A DNA stretch of 64,000 nucleotides from Anaerolineales bacterium UBA2200 (GTDB lineage Bacteria > Chloroflexota > Anaerolineae > UBA2200). The stretch lies in the NCBI GenBank assembly GCA_002327925.1, contig DCVA01000016.1:1-64000 (forward strand), written 5' to 3'. The position numbers and the translations under genes were made by a program. Positions 16,879 through 25,350 of this stretch are shown here, piece by piece. Numbering within the stretch: position 1 is the stretch's first letter; each line of letters begins with the position of its first letter. The notes under the pieces are model-generated. The model was not told where the DNA came from. It saw only the letters and a program-made list of their open reading frames with translations, and ran no database searches.

Positions 16879-18003
16879 CTAGAACAGTGACAGTTGTTGA
16901 GGCGGGCGGCGTCCATTGATCGTCACGTAAGGGGCCGCCCGCTCTGCTGCCACGGTAAGAGAACTCAAGTCCTCGAAACTTGTCAGCTTCACCTCAGGAC
17001 GCAGGCCGATGATGCGCCGTGCCAGTTGTGGTCCGATGCCGGGCACCCGCAAAAGCTCCTCTCGGCTGGCGCGGTTGACCTCGATGGGAAAGAACTCCGG
17101 GTGACGGAGCGCCCAGGCCGTTTTGGGGTCACACTCGGAGGGGAGGTTGCCTGCGGTATCAAAGGGCATATCGGCCAAGACAAATCCGTACTGACGGAGG
17201 AGAGAGTCTCCCTGATAGAGGCGGTGCTCGCGGAGAGGAGGAGTTGGTGCGAGGCCCTCCAGGGGTGTCTGAGGAACTGGTTGGAAGGCACTAAAGTAAG
17301 AGCGAGTAAGACGAACCTGTCGATAGAGATCGGATACCGTTCCGAGGATCTCTGAATCGGATTCCCCGGCGGCCCCCACGACGAACTGCGTCGTGAGCCC
17401 GCCCTTCGCCCCGACACCCGCGTCCCGCAGAAGCCGACTGTGCCGCAGTGGCTGCACCAATTGCTGCTCAGAGCGCTTGTCGCCGCTCAACCGCTCCAAG
17501 CGCTGCTCGTTGGGCGCCTCCAGGTTCACCGACACGCGGTCCGCCAGCTGTACCGCGCGTTCAATCGTCGCCCTGTCACAGCCAGGCAGCAGCTTCAGGT
17601 GGATGTAGCCCCGGAAAGCGTACTTGAAGTGTACAAGTTCGACTGTGGCGATCATCTGGGACATAGTGCGAGACACGTTGTAGCAGACCGCGGAACTGAG
17701 GAAGAGCCCCTCAGCCCTCCCAGAGTGTTCCAGCTCATTGAAGGACCATGCGAGCTCTTCGGGAGTAAAGCTGCAACGGGCAACGTTACGCGAGCGGCGA
17801 TTGCCGCAGTAGAAGCAGTCATTTTCGCATGCATTGGACTGTAGCACTTTGAGGAGTGAGACGTGCTTGCCATCGGGTAGCACGGCGGGATAGAGCCAGC
17901 GGCCAATCTCATCGCGAACGCGAGACGTGGAGGCGCCACAGCTAGCGCAGAGGTCATATTGTGCCGCCCGGGCCAGAAGGTTCAGTTTCTCGCGCTTGTC
18001 CAT
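16879..18003 (-). CDS. Radical SAM DNA modification/repair protein, UDG-linked type
   Basis: Putative DNA repair radical SAM enzyme of the family usually found next to a uracil-DNA glycosylase-like gene. The 374 residues start with a CASC pair (about 18-21), then the radical SAM cluster motif CENDCFYC, then the TIM-barrel core. The C-terminal helix-hairpin-helix block VPGIGPQLARRIIGLR binds DNA. The ATG at 18003 has GGGGAGG upstream; the open frame to 18822 is only the antisense of pdxS. The partner glycosylase is not in this window. A GAAC-N4-GTTC palindrome sits inside its promoter, suggesting control by LexA. Confidence 0.87.
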   Translation of the reverse strand: MDKREKLNLLARAAQYDLCASCGASTSRVRDEIGRWLYPAVLPDGKHVSLLKVLQSNACENDCFYCGNRRSRNVARCSFTPEELAWSFNELEHSGRAEGLFLSSAVCYNVSRTMSQMIATVELVHFKYAFRGYIHLKLLPGCDRATIERAVQLADRVSVNLEAPNEQRLERLSGDKRSEQQLVQPLRHSRLLRDAGVGAKGGLTTQFVVGAAGESDSEILGTVSDLYRQVRLTRSYFSAFQPVPQTPLEGLAPTPPLREHRLYQGDSLLRQYGFVLADMPFDTAGNLPSECDPKTAWALRHPEFFPIEVNRASREELLRVPGIGPQLARRIIGLRPEVKLTSFEDLSSLTVAAERAAPYVTINGRRPPQQLSLF

Positions 18004-18025
18004 GTGAATCTTCCTCCCCGTCAGC

Positions 18026-18053
18026 AGGATAGAACAATTGTTCTGGTTGTCAA
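18026..18053 (-). promoter_or_regulatory. Promoter of the radical SAM repair gene with a LexA-like box
   Basis: On the minus strand, TTGACA (18053-18048) and TATCCT (18031-18026) are 16 bases apart. The spacer holds the perfect 14-base palindrome AGAACAATTGTTCT (18031-18044). Its core, GAAC-N4-GTTC, is the SOS-box pattern of Gram-positive-type LexA. A repressor bound there would block RNA polymerase directly. Confidence 0.62.
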
Positions 18054-18065
18054 ACGCAGAAACAC

Positions 18066-18094
18066 TTGTCAATTGGCCGGAATGGCGGTAGAAT
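18066..18094 (+). promoter_or_regulatory. Promoter of pdxST
   Basis: TTGTCA (18066-18071) and TAGAAT (18089-18094) at 17-base spacing. It is divergent from the repair-gene promoter and about 45 bases upstream of pdxS. Confidence 0.7.
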
Positions 18095-18138
18095 AAAACA
18101 AAGCGCAGCCCGGGCAGAGCTGCGGTTGGAGGTGAGAA

Positions 18139-19029
18139 ATGGCTGAGGTGGAGACGGGTGGCTGGAAAATCAAAACCGGCCTGGCGCAGATGCTCAAGGG
18201 CGGGGTTATCATGGACGTCGTTACCCCGGAGCACGCCAAGATAGCGGAACAGGCGGGCGCCTGCGCGGTAATGGCCCTGGAGCGAGTGCCTGCAGACATT
18301 CGAGCTCAAGGCGGCGTGGCGCGGATGAGTGATCCTGAGCTGATCCAGCGTATTATGGATACTGTCACTATCCCTGTGATGGCCAAGTGCCGCATTGGGC
18401 ACTTCGTCGAAGCACAGATTCTGGAGTCTATCGGGGTCGACTACATAGACGAGAGCGAAGTGCTCACTCCGGCTGACGAAGAACACCACATTGACAAACA
18501 CACCTTTAGGGTGCCCTTTGTCTGCGGCTGCCGTAATCTGGGAGAGGCCCTGCGGCGCATCGGTGAGGGCGCGGCCATGATCCGTACCAAGGGTGAGGCT
18601 GGCACGGGCAATGTGGTCGAGGCCGTGCGACATGCCCGGACCGTGCTCGGTGCGATTCGCCGGCTCCAGAGTATGGCACCCGAAGAGCTGATGGCGACAG
18701 CAAAAGAGATGGGCGCTCCCTACGAGCTGGTGGTTCAGGTAGCCCAACTGGGCAGGCTGCCTGTGGTGAACTTTGCTGCCGGCGGCATCGCTACGCCGGC
18801 CGATGCAGCCCTCATGATGCAACTGGGCGTAGATGGCGTATTCGTTGGATCGGGTATCTTCAAGTCATCCGATCCGGCACGGCGTGCTGAGGCTATCGTG
18901 AAGGCAACGACCCACTTTGCCGATCCGAAGATCCTGGCGGATGTGTCCAAAGGGCTTGGCGAAGCGATGGCCGGTCTGGAGATCAGAGTGATCCCCGAGG
19001 AGGAACGGCTGGCAGGTAGAGGCTGGTAG
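18139..19029 (+). CDS. pdxS: Pyridoxal 5'-phosphate synthase subunit PdxS
   Basis: Lyase subunit of the deoxyxylulose-5-phosphate-independent PLP synthase. It condenses ribose 5-phosphate, glyceraldehyde 3-phosphate and ammonia. The 296-residue barrel is highly conserved: MLKGGVIMDV, ALERVPADIR, VMAKCRIGHFVEAQ and RTKGEAGTGN. The ATG has GGAGG upstream. PdxT follows after a single base and supplies ammonia from glutamine. Confidence 0.98.
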   Translation: MAEVETGGWKIKTGLAQMLKGGVIMDVVTPEHAKIAEQAGACAVMALERVPADIRAQGGVARMSDPELIQRIMDTVTIPVMAKCRIGHFVEAQILESIGVDYIDESEVLTPADEEHHIDKHTFRVPFVCGCRNLGEALRRIGEGAAMIRTKGEAGTGNVVEAVRHARTVLGAIRRLQSMAPEELMATAKEMGAPYELVVQVAQLGRLPVVNFAAGGIATPADAALMMQLGVDGVFVGSGIFKSSDPARRAEAIVKATTHFADPKILADVSKGLGEAMAGLEIRVIPEEERLAGRGW

Positions 19030-19030
19030 G

Positions 19031-19651
19031 TTGACTCGCTGCGGCGTACTTGCACTGCAAGGGGCTTTCATAGAGCACGTTCAGCTGCTGAGCGCACTCG
19101 GCGTCGATACGGTTCAGGTTCGGCGACCGGATCAGCTATCTGGCCTGGATGCCTTGATCATCCCTGGCGGGGAGAGCACCTCGGTGGGCAAACTGGCCGT
19201 GGCTTACGGCCTGGTGGAACCGATCCGCCGGATGGCTCAGGAGGGATTCCCCATCTGGGGCACTTGTGCGGGAATGATCCTGCTCGCGAGGGATGTGGGA
19301 TTCGGACAGCCCTTGCTTGGCGTGATGGACATCGTGGTCAGGCGCAATGCCTTTGGCCGCCAGGTGGATAGCTTTGAGGTTGGCCTGGACATACCAGTTC
19401 TGCGAACGGTGTCCACGGGGGCCGAGTGCGGCCGCCCATTCCCGGGCCTTTTTATTCGCGCTCCCTTGGTCGAGCGACTGGGACCTGCGGCCGAGGCCTT
19501 AGCTCGACTACCCGACGATGTCCGTATCGCTGGCCAGGCCGGGGCAGTTGTAGCGGCCAGGCAAGGAAAGTTGGTGGCCACCGCATTCCACCCGGAGCTG
19601 ACTGGTGATTCGCGATTCCACCGCTACTTTCTGGCGGTTGCCGGATCCTAG
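19031..19651 (+). CDS. pdxT: Pyridoxal 5'-phosphate synthase glutaminase subunit PdxT
   Basis: Class I glutamine amidotransferase that hydrolyses glutamine and channels ammonia to PdxS. The triad is visible: the nucleophile cysteine in WGTCAGMI (about residue 79) and the His/Glu pair in FHPELTGD near the C-terminus, plus the PdxT-specific GGESTSVGKL. The start is TTG, immediately after the pdxS stop, which implies coupled translation. Length (206 residues) is normal. Confidence 0.97.
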   Translation: MTRCGVLALQGAFIEHVQLLSALGVDTVQVRRPDQLSGLDALIIPGGESTSVGKLAVAYGLVEPIRRMAQEGFPIWGTCAGMILLARDVGFGQPLLGVMDIVVRRNAFGRQVDSFEVGLDIPVLRTVSTGAECGRPFPGLFIRAPLVERLGPAAEALARLPDDVRIAGQAGAVVAARQGKLVATAFHPELTGDSRFHRYFLAVAGS

Positions 19652-19696
19652 GCTGGAGCGACAACGGCTGGCCCACAGCAAGCAGCGGCGGAGGAA

Positions 19697-19783
19697 ATGC
19701 CGGCGGTGAGGTACCAGTTGGAGCGTGGATATGTGCTGGCCTTCAGCGCTGGTCTGGCCCCGGGCGTACGAGGTGAGGGTTGA
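19697..19783 (+). CDS. Possible 28-residue leader peptide ahead of the acetyltransferase-like gene
   Basis: An ATG preceded by GGAGGA opens a 28-codon frame whose TGA overlaps the TTG start of the next gene by two bases. The overlap is suitable for translational coupling. The peptide (MPAVRYQLERG...) resembles nothing I know. It may be chance. Confidence 0.22.
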   Translation: MPAVRYQLERGYVLAFSAGLAPGVRGEG

Positions 19784-20772
19784 TCACGCCATTCGGGCTC
19801 CGACATATCTGGCAAGTGCACAACCTCGAGGCATGTTGTGCATTCCTCGACCCGGCATATCAGGTGACCGACGTGCCGGTCAGACCCCTTCGGTCAGCAC
19901 TGAGCGGGTACTTTCTTGAGAGGTCTGGAGCCTTCACCTATGTACTTCGCGCGGATGACGCTGGAGCTCGGTGGAGAGGTTTCGTGCAGGCACGACGGGC
20001 GCCAGCCAGCAGTGCCTGGAAAGTGGTTTGTCTGGCTCCGGACCTGGATAGCTCAGCAGATGCCCCCACCATCTGGTACCGATTGCTCCTCCATCTCTGC
20101 ATCGCTGCCGGAGAACGTCACGTGCAGCGGCTGCATGCCTGTGTGCAGCAGGAGAGCGTTGCCGAAGAAGTGGTTCGGCAAGCGAGTTTCAATCTGTACT
20201 GTCACGACACGGTGTGGACCCTGGCACGGCTTGATCAGTGGCGGGGTAGCGTAAGCGAGAGAGTTCGCCCGGCCAGACCCGAGGACGCATGGAACATCCA
20301 GCAGCTGTGGCTCAGGGCTATGCCCCGGCAGGTCAGGCAGGCGGAAGGAATCGGCGAGAATGGGAACGGCCGCCTGGTGCTTGAACAGGCCAGACTGGAG
20401 CAGCGAGTGGCGTTCGTCTTGACTGGTGCGGATGCATGCTTGCTGGGATACGCGGCTGTGTGGCCTGCAGGCGCAGGTTCCTGGCTACGGATACTGCTAG
20501 ACCCCAGTGCCCGGGAGGGTGTGGATGAGCTGGTGAGCGGGGTCGTGTCCGCGCTTGGAGATGCAGCACCGGGACCGGTCTATTGCGCTGTGCGGGACTA
20601 TCAGGGCGGCGTGGCCGGCGTGCTTCAGGAAGGCGGTTTTGAATCAGCTTTCAGGCGCTCGTTACTGGTGAAGCACACGACAGTTCAGGTTCACGAGGCG
20701 CGAAGAAAACTGGTACCGGCTCTGGAGAAACAGGCTGGTGTAGCGCCCACTGTGTCACGTTGCGAATCTTGA
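19780..20772 (+). CDS. Hypothetical protein, possible GNAT-like acetyltransferase
   Basis: Not recognised as a named family. The 330 residues look like two GNAT-like halves. The second half begins near residue 170 with VRPARPEDAWNIQQLW, a common N-acetyltransferase opening, but no clear acetyl-CoA Q/RxxGxG/A loop is visible. The TTG start has GAGGTGAGG upstream. It lies in the same direction between pdxT and the SpoIIIAA-like gene and may belong to the same transcript. The gene is real by codon pattern and context; the function is open. Confidence 0.65.
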   Translation: MITPFGLRHIWQVHNLEACCAFLDPAYQVTDVPVRPLRSALSGYFLERSGAFTYVLRADDAGARWRGFVQARRAPASSAWKVVCLAPDLDSSADAPTIWYRLLLHLCIAAGERHVQRLHACVQQESVAEEVVRQASFNLYCHDTVWTLARLDQWRGSVSERVRPARPEDAWNIQQLWLRAMPRQVRQAEGIGENGNGRLVLEQARLEQRVAFVLTGADACLLGYAAVWPAGAGSWLRILLDPSAREGVDELVSGVVSALGDAAPGPVYCAVRDYQGGVAGVLQEGGFESAFRRSLLVKHTTVQVHEARRKLVPALEKQAGVAPTVSRCES

Positions 20773-20837
20773 CGGCAGGGTTCATAGAGAACCGGTTGGT
20801 GGGCTGGCAGTGACCACTGCTGTTGAACTGAAGGGGT

Positions 20838-22367
20838 TTGGAATTGGCGAAACTGGTTATCGCTGACGATCTGGACGCTCTGGTAGCCGTCTTCCCCGAG
20901 CCTGTGGCAGCGTCGCTCCTGGCCGCGAATCGCAGTGAGGACCTGCTGGAGATTGTCCTGGACCTCGGTCGGATGCCGGAGGCCCGCTTTGTCGATGGTG
21001 AGGTTGAGCTCGCTGCCGCTGACGTGACTCAGGCTGAGATAGACCATGTTGTGAGCCGCATCAGTGAGTTCAGTGAGGACAACCGGGCGGGAATCGAGCG
21101 TACTCTCCATCGCATCTCCTGCATTCGCAATCGTCAGGGCAAGATCGTCGGTCTCACCTGCCGGGTGGGGCGGGCGGTCTATGGCACGATCGACATCATT
21201 CGTGACATTGTCGAGTCAGGCAAGAGCATCATGCTCCTTGGAAGGCCCGGGGTTGGCAAGACGACCATGCTCCGCGAAGTTGCTCGCGTTCTGGCAGAAG
21301 AGAGGCGAGTGATTGTTGTCGACACGTCGAACGAGATTGGCGGTGATGGCGATATCCCGCACCCTGCCATCGGCCGGGCGCGGCGTATGCAGGTGCGGAC
21401 GCCTGCCATGCAACATGATGTTATGATCGAGGCGGTAGAGAATCACATGCCCGAGGTCATCGTAATCGATGAGATGGGCACTGAGCTCGAGGCAGAAGCG
21501 GCCCGGACCATTGCGGAGCGCGGGGTCCAGCTTGTGGCCACGGCGCACGGCAACACGCTCGAGAACCTGATGATGAACCCCACTCTGTGCGACCTGGTCG
21601 GGGGAATTCAGTCCGTGACACTCAGCGACGAGGAAGCACGTCGCCGCGGCACGCAGAAGTCGGTCCTGGAGCGCAAAGCACCACCAACTTTCGAAGTGGT
21701 GATTGAGATCCAGGACTGGGATCGACTGGCGGTACGCCACGACGTTGCCGAAGCGGTAGACGCCTTGCTGCGGGGTCGGTCAACCCCCGCAGAGGTTCGC
21801 CAGCGCGATGAGAGTGGGGATATTCACGTGGAAACAGCAGCCACCCACGTGGAACTCGCTCACCAGAAATCGCTGGTGCAGGGAAAGGAGCAGGAACGAC
21901 CTTCGCGAACGCTCAGGGTCTTCCCCTATGGGATCAGCGTGGGCCGTTTGCGCCAGGCGAGCAAGGCCTTGAACCTGCCGGTGATGGTGGTGACTGATGT
22001 TAGCGAGGCGGATGTGCTGATGACATCCAAGAGCTACTACCGCAGGCGACCTCAAACGATTACGGATGCCGAGCGCTCGGGTTTGTCCGTCTACGTGCTT
22101 CGCAGCAACACCATAACGCAGATGGAAAAGTGCCTTGCGGACATCTTTGGCCTGGAGTCTGCCGCGAACCCGCTGACTACTGCTGTTCAGGAGACTCAAG
22201 AAGCGATCGAGAGAATCCTTCGCGGCGAACGCGCCTCGGTCGAGCTCGCTCCTCAGGAGGCGTTCGTACGCCGCCAACAGCACGAAATGGCTCGGGCTTC
22301 CAACCTTCTCTCCTATAGCCGGGGCAAAGAACCCTATCGAAGGGTGCGCATTCAGCAAGGTCAATAG
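20838..22367 (+). CDS. SpoIIIAA/Ycf45-like AAA ATPase with R3H domain
   Basis: P-loop ATPase of the SpoIIIAA/Ycf45 group, here fused to a C-terminal R3H single-stranded nucleic acid binding domain. Walker A is GRPGVGKTTM near residue 135 and Walker B is VIVIDEMGTE near 210, followed by VATAHGN. A middle region (about 320-440) contains a second small domain. The C-terminus has the R3H signature RRQQH. Starts at 20838 (TTG) or 20844 (TTG with AAGGGG upstream) are both possible. The cellular role is not established. Tmk follows within 12 bases. Confidence 0.88.
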   Translation: MELAKLVIADDLDALVAVFPEPVAASLLAANRSEDLLEIVLDLGRMPEARFVDGEVELAAADVTQAEIDHVVSRISEFSEDNRAGIERTLHRISCIRNRQGKIVGLTCRVGRAVYGTIDIIRDIVESGKSIMLLGRPGVGKTTMLREVARVLAEERRVIVVDTSNEIGGDGDIPHPAIGRARRMQVRTPAMQHDVMIEAVENHMPEVIVIDEMGTELEAEAARTIAERGVQLVATAHGNTLENLMMNPTLCDLVGGIQSVTLSDEEARRRGTQKSVLERKAPPTFEVVIEIQDWDRLAVRHDVAEAVDALLRGRSTPAEVRQRDESGDIHVETAATHVELAHQKSLVQGKEQERPSRTLRVFPYGISVGRLRQASKALNLPVMVVTDVSEADVLMTSKSYYRRRPQTITDAERSGLSVYVLRSNTITQMEKCLADIFGLESAANPLTTAVQETQEAIERILRGERASVELAPQEAFVRRQQHEMARASNLLSYSRGKEPYRRVRIQQGQ

Positions 22368-22379
22368 GCCAAGAACAGA

Positions 22380-23045
22380 ATGTTCATCACATTTGAAGGT
22401 CCGGACGGCAGCGGCAAGACGACACAACTTCACAGCTTGCACGGCTATCTCCAAGAGGCCGGGTTGCCTGTGTTGCTGTTGCGTGAGCCGGGCGGCACCG
22501 AGATCGGGGACCAGATTCGACATGTGCTGCACGATACCCGCAACGTCGCTATGCAACCGAGGGCCGAAGTGCTGCTCTACTCGGCCTCGCGCGCACAGCT
22601 CACAGGAGAGGTGATCGTACCTGCCCTGAGATCGGGCAAAGTAGTACTGTGTGATCGCTATGCCGAGTCGACCATGGCTTACCAGGGCTATGGGCACAGG
22701 TTCGACCTCGTGCTACTCAGCGCTATCACCGCCTTCGCGACTGGCGGCGTGCGTCCGGATCTGATCATCTATCTGGATATAGAGGCCGAAGAGGGTCTGC
22801 GCAGGAAGATTCGCAGCTTCCAGGCGGGCGAGGGGGAGTGGAATCGCATGGACCAGAAAGAGCTCGAGTTCCACCGCCGCGCCAGGGAGGGGTACTTGAG
22901 TATGGCGGCAGCCGAGCCGGATCGCTGGTTCGTCCTGGATGGCACGCTCTCTGTCGATGTTCTGCAGCGCGCCATTCGTCAGCGGGTCAGAGGCCTACTG
23001 GCGCAGGGGCCTGATTCAGAGAGAGCTGGAGAGGAGGTGCGATAG
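22380..23045 (+). CDS. tmk: Thymidylate kinase
   Basis: Phosphorylates dTMP to dTDP. P-loop GPDGSGKTTQ at residues 7-16, the DR(Y/H) motif in CDRYAEST near 94, and a 221-residue length fit the bacterial enzyme. The next gene begins directly after the tmk stop codon, matching the tmk plus c-di-AMP-receptor pairing known from Firmicutes. Confidence 0.96.
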   Translation: MFITFEGPDGSGKTTQLHSLHGYLQEAGLPVLLLREPGGTEIGDQIRHVLHDTRNVAMQPRAEVLLYSASRAQLTGEVIVPALRSGKVVLCDRYAESTMAYQGYGHRFDLVLLSAITAFATGGVRPDLIIYLDIEAEEGLRRKIRSFQAGEGEWNRMDQKELEFHRRAREGYLSMAAAEPDRWFVLDGTLSVDVLQRAIRQRVRGLLAQGPDSERAGEEVR

Positions 23046-23375
23046 ATGAAACTGGTGGTCGGCATCGTTCACAGTGACGATGCTGAAACGCTCATCCGGG
23101 TTCTCGAACAGAAGGGCCAGCGTTGTACCATGATCAGCACAACAGGTGGATTCTTGCGCGAGGGCAACGCCACGGTGCTGGTCGGCGTCTCCGAGGAGCA
23201 GGTGGACCAGGTTCTGGATGTCATCAGGGAGAGTTGTCACGCGCGAACTCAGCTGGTGAGCCCGTTGCCTCCGGTTGCCGAGGCGGGGGAATTCTACATC
23301 CCAAAGCCGGTTGAGGTCCAGGTAGGCGGAGCCACAGTCTTTGTGCTCGATGTGGTTCGGAGCGAAAAGTACTAG
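23046..23375 (+). CDS. PII-like cyclic di-AMP receptor family protein (DUF970)
   Basis: Small trimeric PII-like protein of the DarA/PstA family, which binds cyclic di-AMP in several Firmicutes. The 109 residues include the family blocks MKLVVGIVHSDDAE, STTGGFLREGN and TVLVGVSEEQVD. It abuts tmk, a conserved arrangement. Whether this organism makes c-di-AMP cannot be judged from the window. Confidence 0.88.
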   Translation: MKLVVGIVHSDDAETLIRVLEQKGQRCTMISTTGGFLREGNATVLVGVSEEQVDQVLDVIRESCHARTQLVSPLPPVAEAGEFYIPKPVEVQVGGATVFVLDVVRSEKY

Positions 23376-23758
23376 AGAGCGTCGTCCGTCGGCGGAGGTG
23401 CGAGCTCAGGCATGGCCGATTCAATGTCCTCCGGGGGCTGTCCGGACTCGAGGCGATCAACCACTTCGCGGAACTCGTCGCCCAGGTCCTCCCCTGCTTC
23501 CGCGGACATCTTCTTCATCCAGCGGCCGACACTCTTTGGATCATTCTCATCAAGGTCACCCATGGAAGAGCCGTCGGTGAGATTATCCAGGCGGGCGTCT
23601 TCCGACCTGAGCATTGCCACGCGCGACACCAACCGTTGTAGTTGATCATGGCCGCAATGGGTGCATTTGGGGCGGGCGGTTTCCAGCTCCGCAAAACTGC
23701 GATAGAGAATCGTCACACGTCTGTGGCAGTTGAGACAGCGGTATTCATAGATTGGCAT
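23372..23758 (-). CDS. FmdB-type zinc ribbon protein
   Basis: 128 residues. The N-terminal MPIYEYRCLNCHRRV and the CTHCGHD pair form the four-cysteine zinc ribbon of the FmdB/CxxC-CxxC family. The rest is acidic and probably disordered. Function unknown; the name comes from a gene near an amidase regulator and says little. Converges with the c-di-AMP receptor gene, overlapping by 4 bases. A TATAAT box lies at 23804-23799 upstream on this strand. Confidence 0.88.
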   Translation of the reverse strand: MPIYEYRCLNCHRRVTILYRSFAELETARPKCTHCGHDQLQRLVSRVAMLRSEDARLDNLTDGSSMGDLDENDPKSVGRWMKKMSAEAGEDLGDEFREVVDRLESGQPPEDIESAMPELAPPPTDDAL

Positions 23759-23808
23759 CTGATCTCGTCATCCGTTTTCGATATCGCTTTCTGTCGCGAT
23801 TATAGCGC

Positions 23809-24483
23809 ATGATCACGCCTTCTGAGAATGGAGCAAGAGTCATAGTGCATCAGCATCAGGTGAAGCCGGGCTTGAATGGCGGCCGGCAGGGCGATCTACC
23901 GCTGTTACTGGTCATCTCTGGGCCGTCTGGAGTTGGCAAGGATGCGCTCGTTCGGCGAATGAAGGAGCTCGGTTATCCGTTCCATTTCGTCGTCACAGCG
24001 ACAACGCGCAAACCACGAAAGGGAGAACAAAACGGAAGGGATTACTACTTCCTGTCGGAGAGCGAGTTCCTCGACTTGCTGGAGCGCGACGAGTTGTTGG
24101 AGCATGCGGTCGTATACGGCGAACACAAGGGTGTGCCCAAGGAGCATACGCGCAAGGCACTGGCCAGCGGTCAGGACGTCATCATGCGGTTGGACGTGCA
24201 AGGGGCCGCGACGGTCAAAAGACTGCTGCCAGATGCGATTCTGGTTTTTTTGGTGGCCGGATCAGAGGAGGAATGGATCAATAGGTTGCAAGGGAGAGCC
24301 ACCGATGACCCGGTCGCGTTGCAGAGGCGCCTTGCGACTATGCGTGAAGAAATGGAGCGCATCCCCGAGTTCGACTATGTGGTGGTAAACCGCGAGGGGG
24401 AACTGGATCGCGCCGTAGACTCTGTGGTGGCCATCATTCGCGCCGAGAAGTGTCGCTCCCTGCGACGCGCGGTCCATCTGTAA
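23809..24483 (+). CDS. gmk: Guanylate kinase
   Basis: Phosphorylates GMP to GDP. The P-loop GPSGVGKD lies near residue 38. It is followed by TATTRKPRKGEQNGRDYYF (the GMP-binding block) and the lid and Rossmann segments; R/E residues of the family are kept. The first 30 residues are not part of the domain and the ATG at 23809 lacks a ribosome site. A GTG near 23842 with GGAGC upstream would give a more usual length. Confidence 0.94.
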   Translation: MITPSENGARVIVHQHQVKPGLNGGRQGDLPLLLVISGPSGVGKDALVRRMKELGYPFHFVVTATTRKPRKGEQNGRDYYFLSESEFLDLLERDELLEHAVVYGEHKGVPKEHTRKALASGQDVIMRLDVQGAATVKRLLPDAILVFLVAGSEEEWINRLQGRATDDPVALQRRLATMREEMERIPEFDYVVVNREGELDRAVDSVVAIIRAEKCRSLRRAVHL

Positions 24484-24495
24484 GGACGGGAGGAG

Positions 24496-25326
24496 ATGAC
24501 CATGCCAGATTCTCGTACGGTGAGGCATTCGGTGATTGCTGGTCAGTGGTATCCTGGCGAGCCGAGGCAGTTGCGGGCCATGATGGACAGCTTTCTGAGC
24601 GCTGTGCCGGCCGTTTTCTTGGAGGGGACGCTGGTCGGGCTGATCGTCCCTCATGCCGGCTACGCCTATTCCGGCCAGGTTGCGGCCTATGCCTACGCCC
24701 AGCTGCAGGGCAGGCGTTTTGCGCGCGTGGTGGTAGTCTCTCCTGTGCATCGTTTGTACTTTGGACATCTGGCGACAACTGATAAGGCCTACTACGAAAC
24801 GCCTCTGGGACTCGTAGAGGTGGACCGACAGCTCGTCGAGACTCTGGCCGCAAAGACGAGAATTGCCCGTGTCGCTGAGGATATGGAACACTCGCTTGAG
24901 ATTCAGTTGCCATTCCTCCAGCACGTGATCGGTGATTTTCGTCTCACGCCGATCATGATGGGTGATCAGGACAAGGATTCGGCCACCAGACTTGGCCTGG
25001 CACTGGCCGAGGTAATCGGCGAAGAGCCGGCGCTGCTTGTCGCGAGCACCGACCTCTCGCATTTTCATCCCTATGGCACGGCCGTTCATCTGGACCAGGA
25101 GGTTGTCAGGCAAATTGTCGCCATGGATGCCGGGGGGTTGGCGCGTACTCTGGAGACAGACAGAGGCGAGGCCTGCGGTGCCGGTCCGGTTATGGCGGTT
25201 ATGATTGCAGCGCTCAAGCTGGGGGCCAACAAGGCTGTTCTGCTCAAGTACATGAACTCCGGCGATGTCACTGGCGACCAGAGCAGCGTCGTGGGCTACG
25301 CAGCGGCGGCTCTGTTGCGGACGTAA
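24496..25326 (+). CDS. AmmeMemoRadiSam system protein B (MEMO1 family)
   Basis: 276-residue protein of the MEMO1 family, structurally related to non-haem dioxygenases. Hallmarks are AGQWYPG near residue 15, VPHAGYAYSGQVAA near 50, VVSPVHR, EHSLEIQLPFLQ and ASTDLSHF near 180, which hold the metal-site histidines. MEMO1 proteins are usually encoded with an AMMECR1 protein and a radical SAM enzyme; neither is adjacent here. The ATG has GGGAGGAG upstream. Biochemical role unclear. Confidence 0.93.
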   Translation: MTMPDSRTVRHSVIAGQWYPGEPRQLRAMMDSFLSAVPAVFLEGTLVGLIVPHAGYAYSGQVAAYAYAQLQGRRFARVVVVSPVHRLYFGHLATTDKAYYETPLGLVEVDRQLVETLAAKTRIARVAEDMEHSLEIQLPFLQHVIGDFRLTPIMMGDQDKDSATRLGLALAEVIGEEPALLVASTDLSHFHPYGTAVHLDQEVVRQIVAMDAGGLARTLETDRGEACGAGPVMAVMIAALKLGANKAVLLKYMNSGDVTGDQSSVVGYAAAALLRT

Positions 25327-25350
25327 GCACATGGTAAGCACGATGCCGGG

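Noticed and set aside
18004..18822. N-terminal extension of the radical SAM frame to 647 residues
   Set aside because: It is antisense to pdxS; the ATG at 18003 has a strong ribosome site and the domain starts there.
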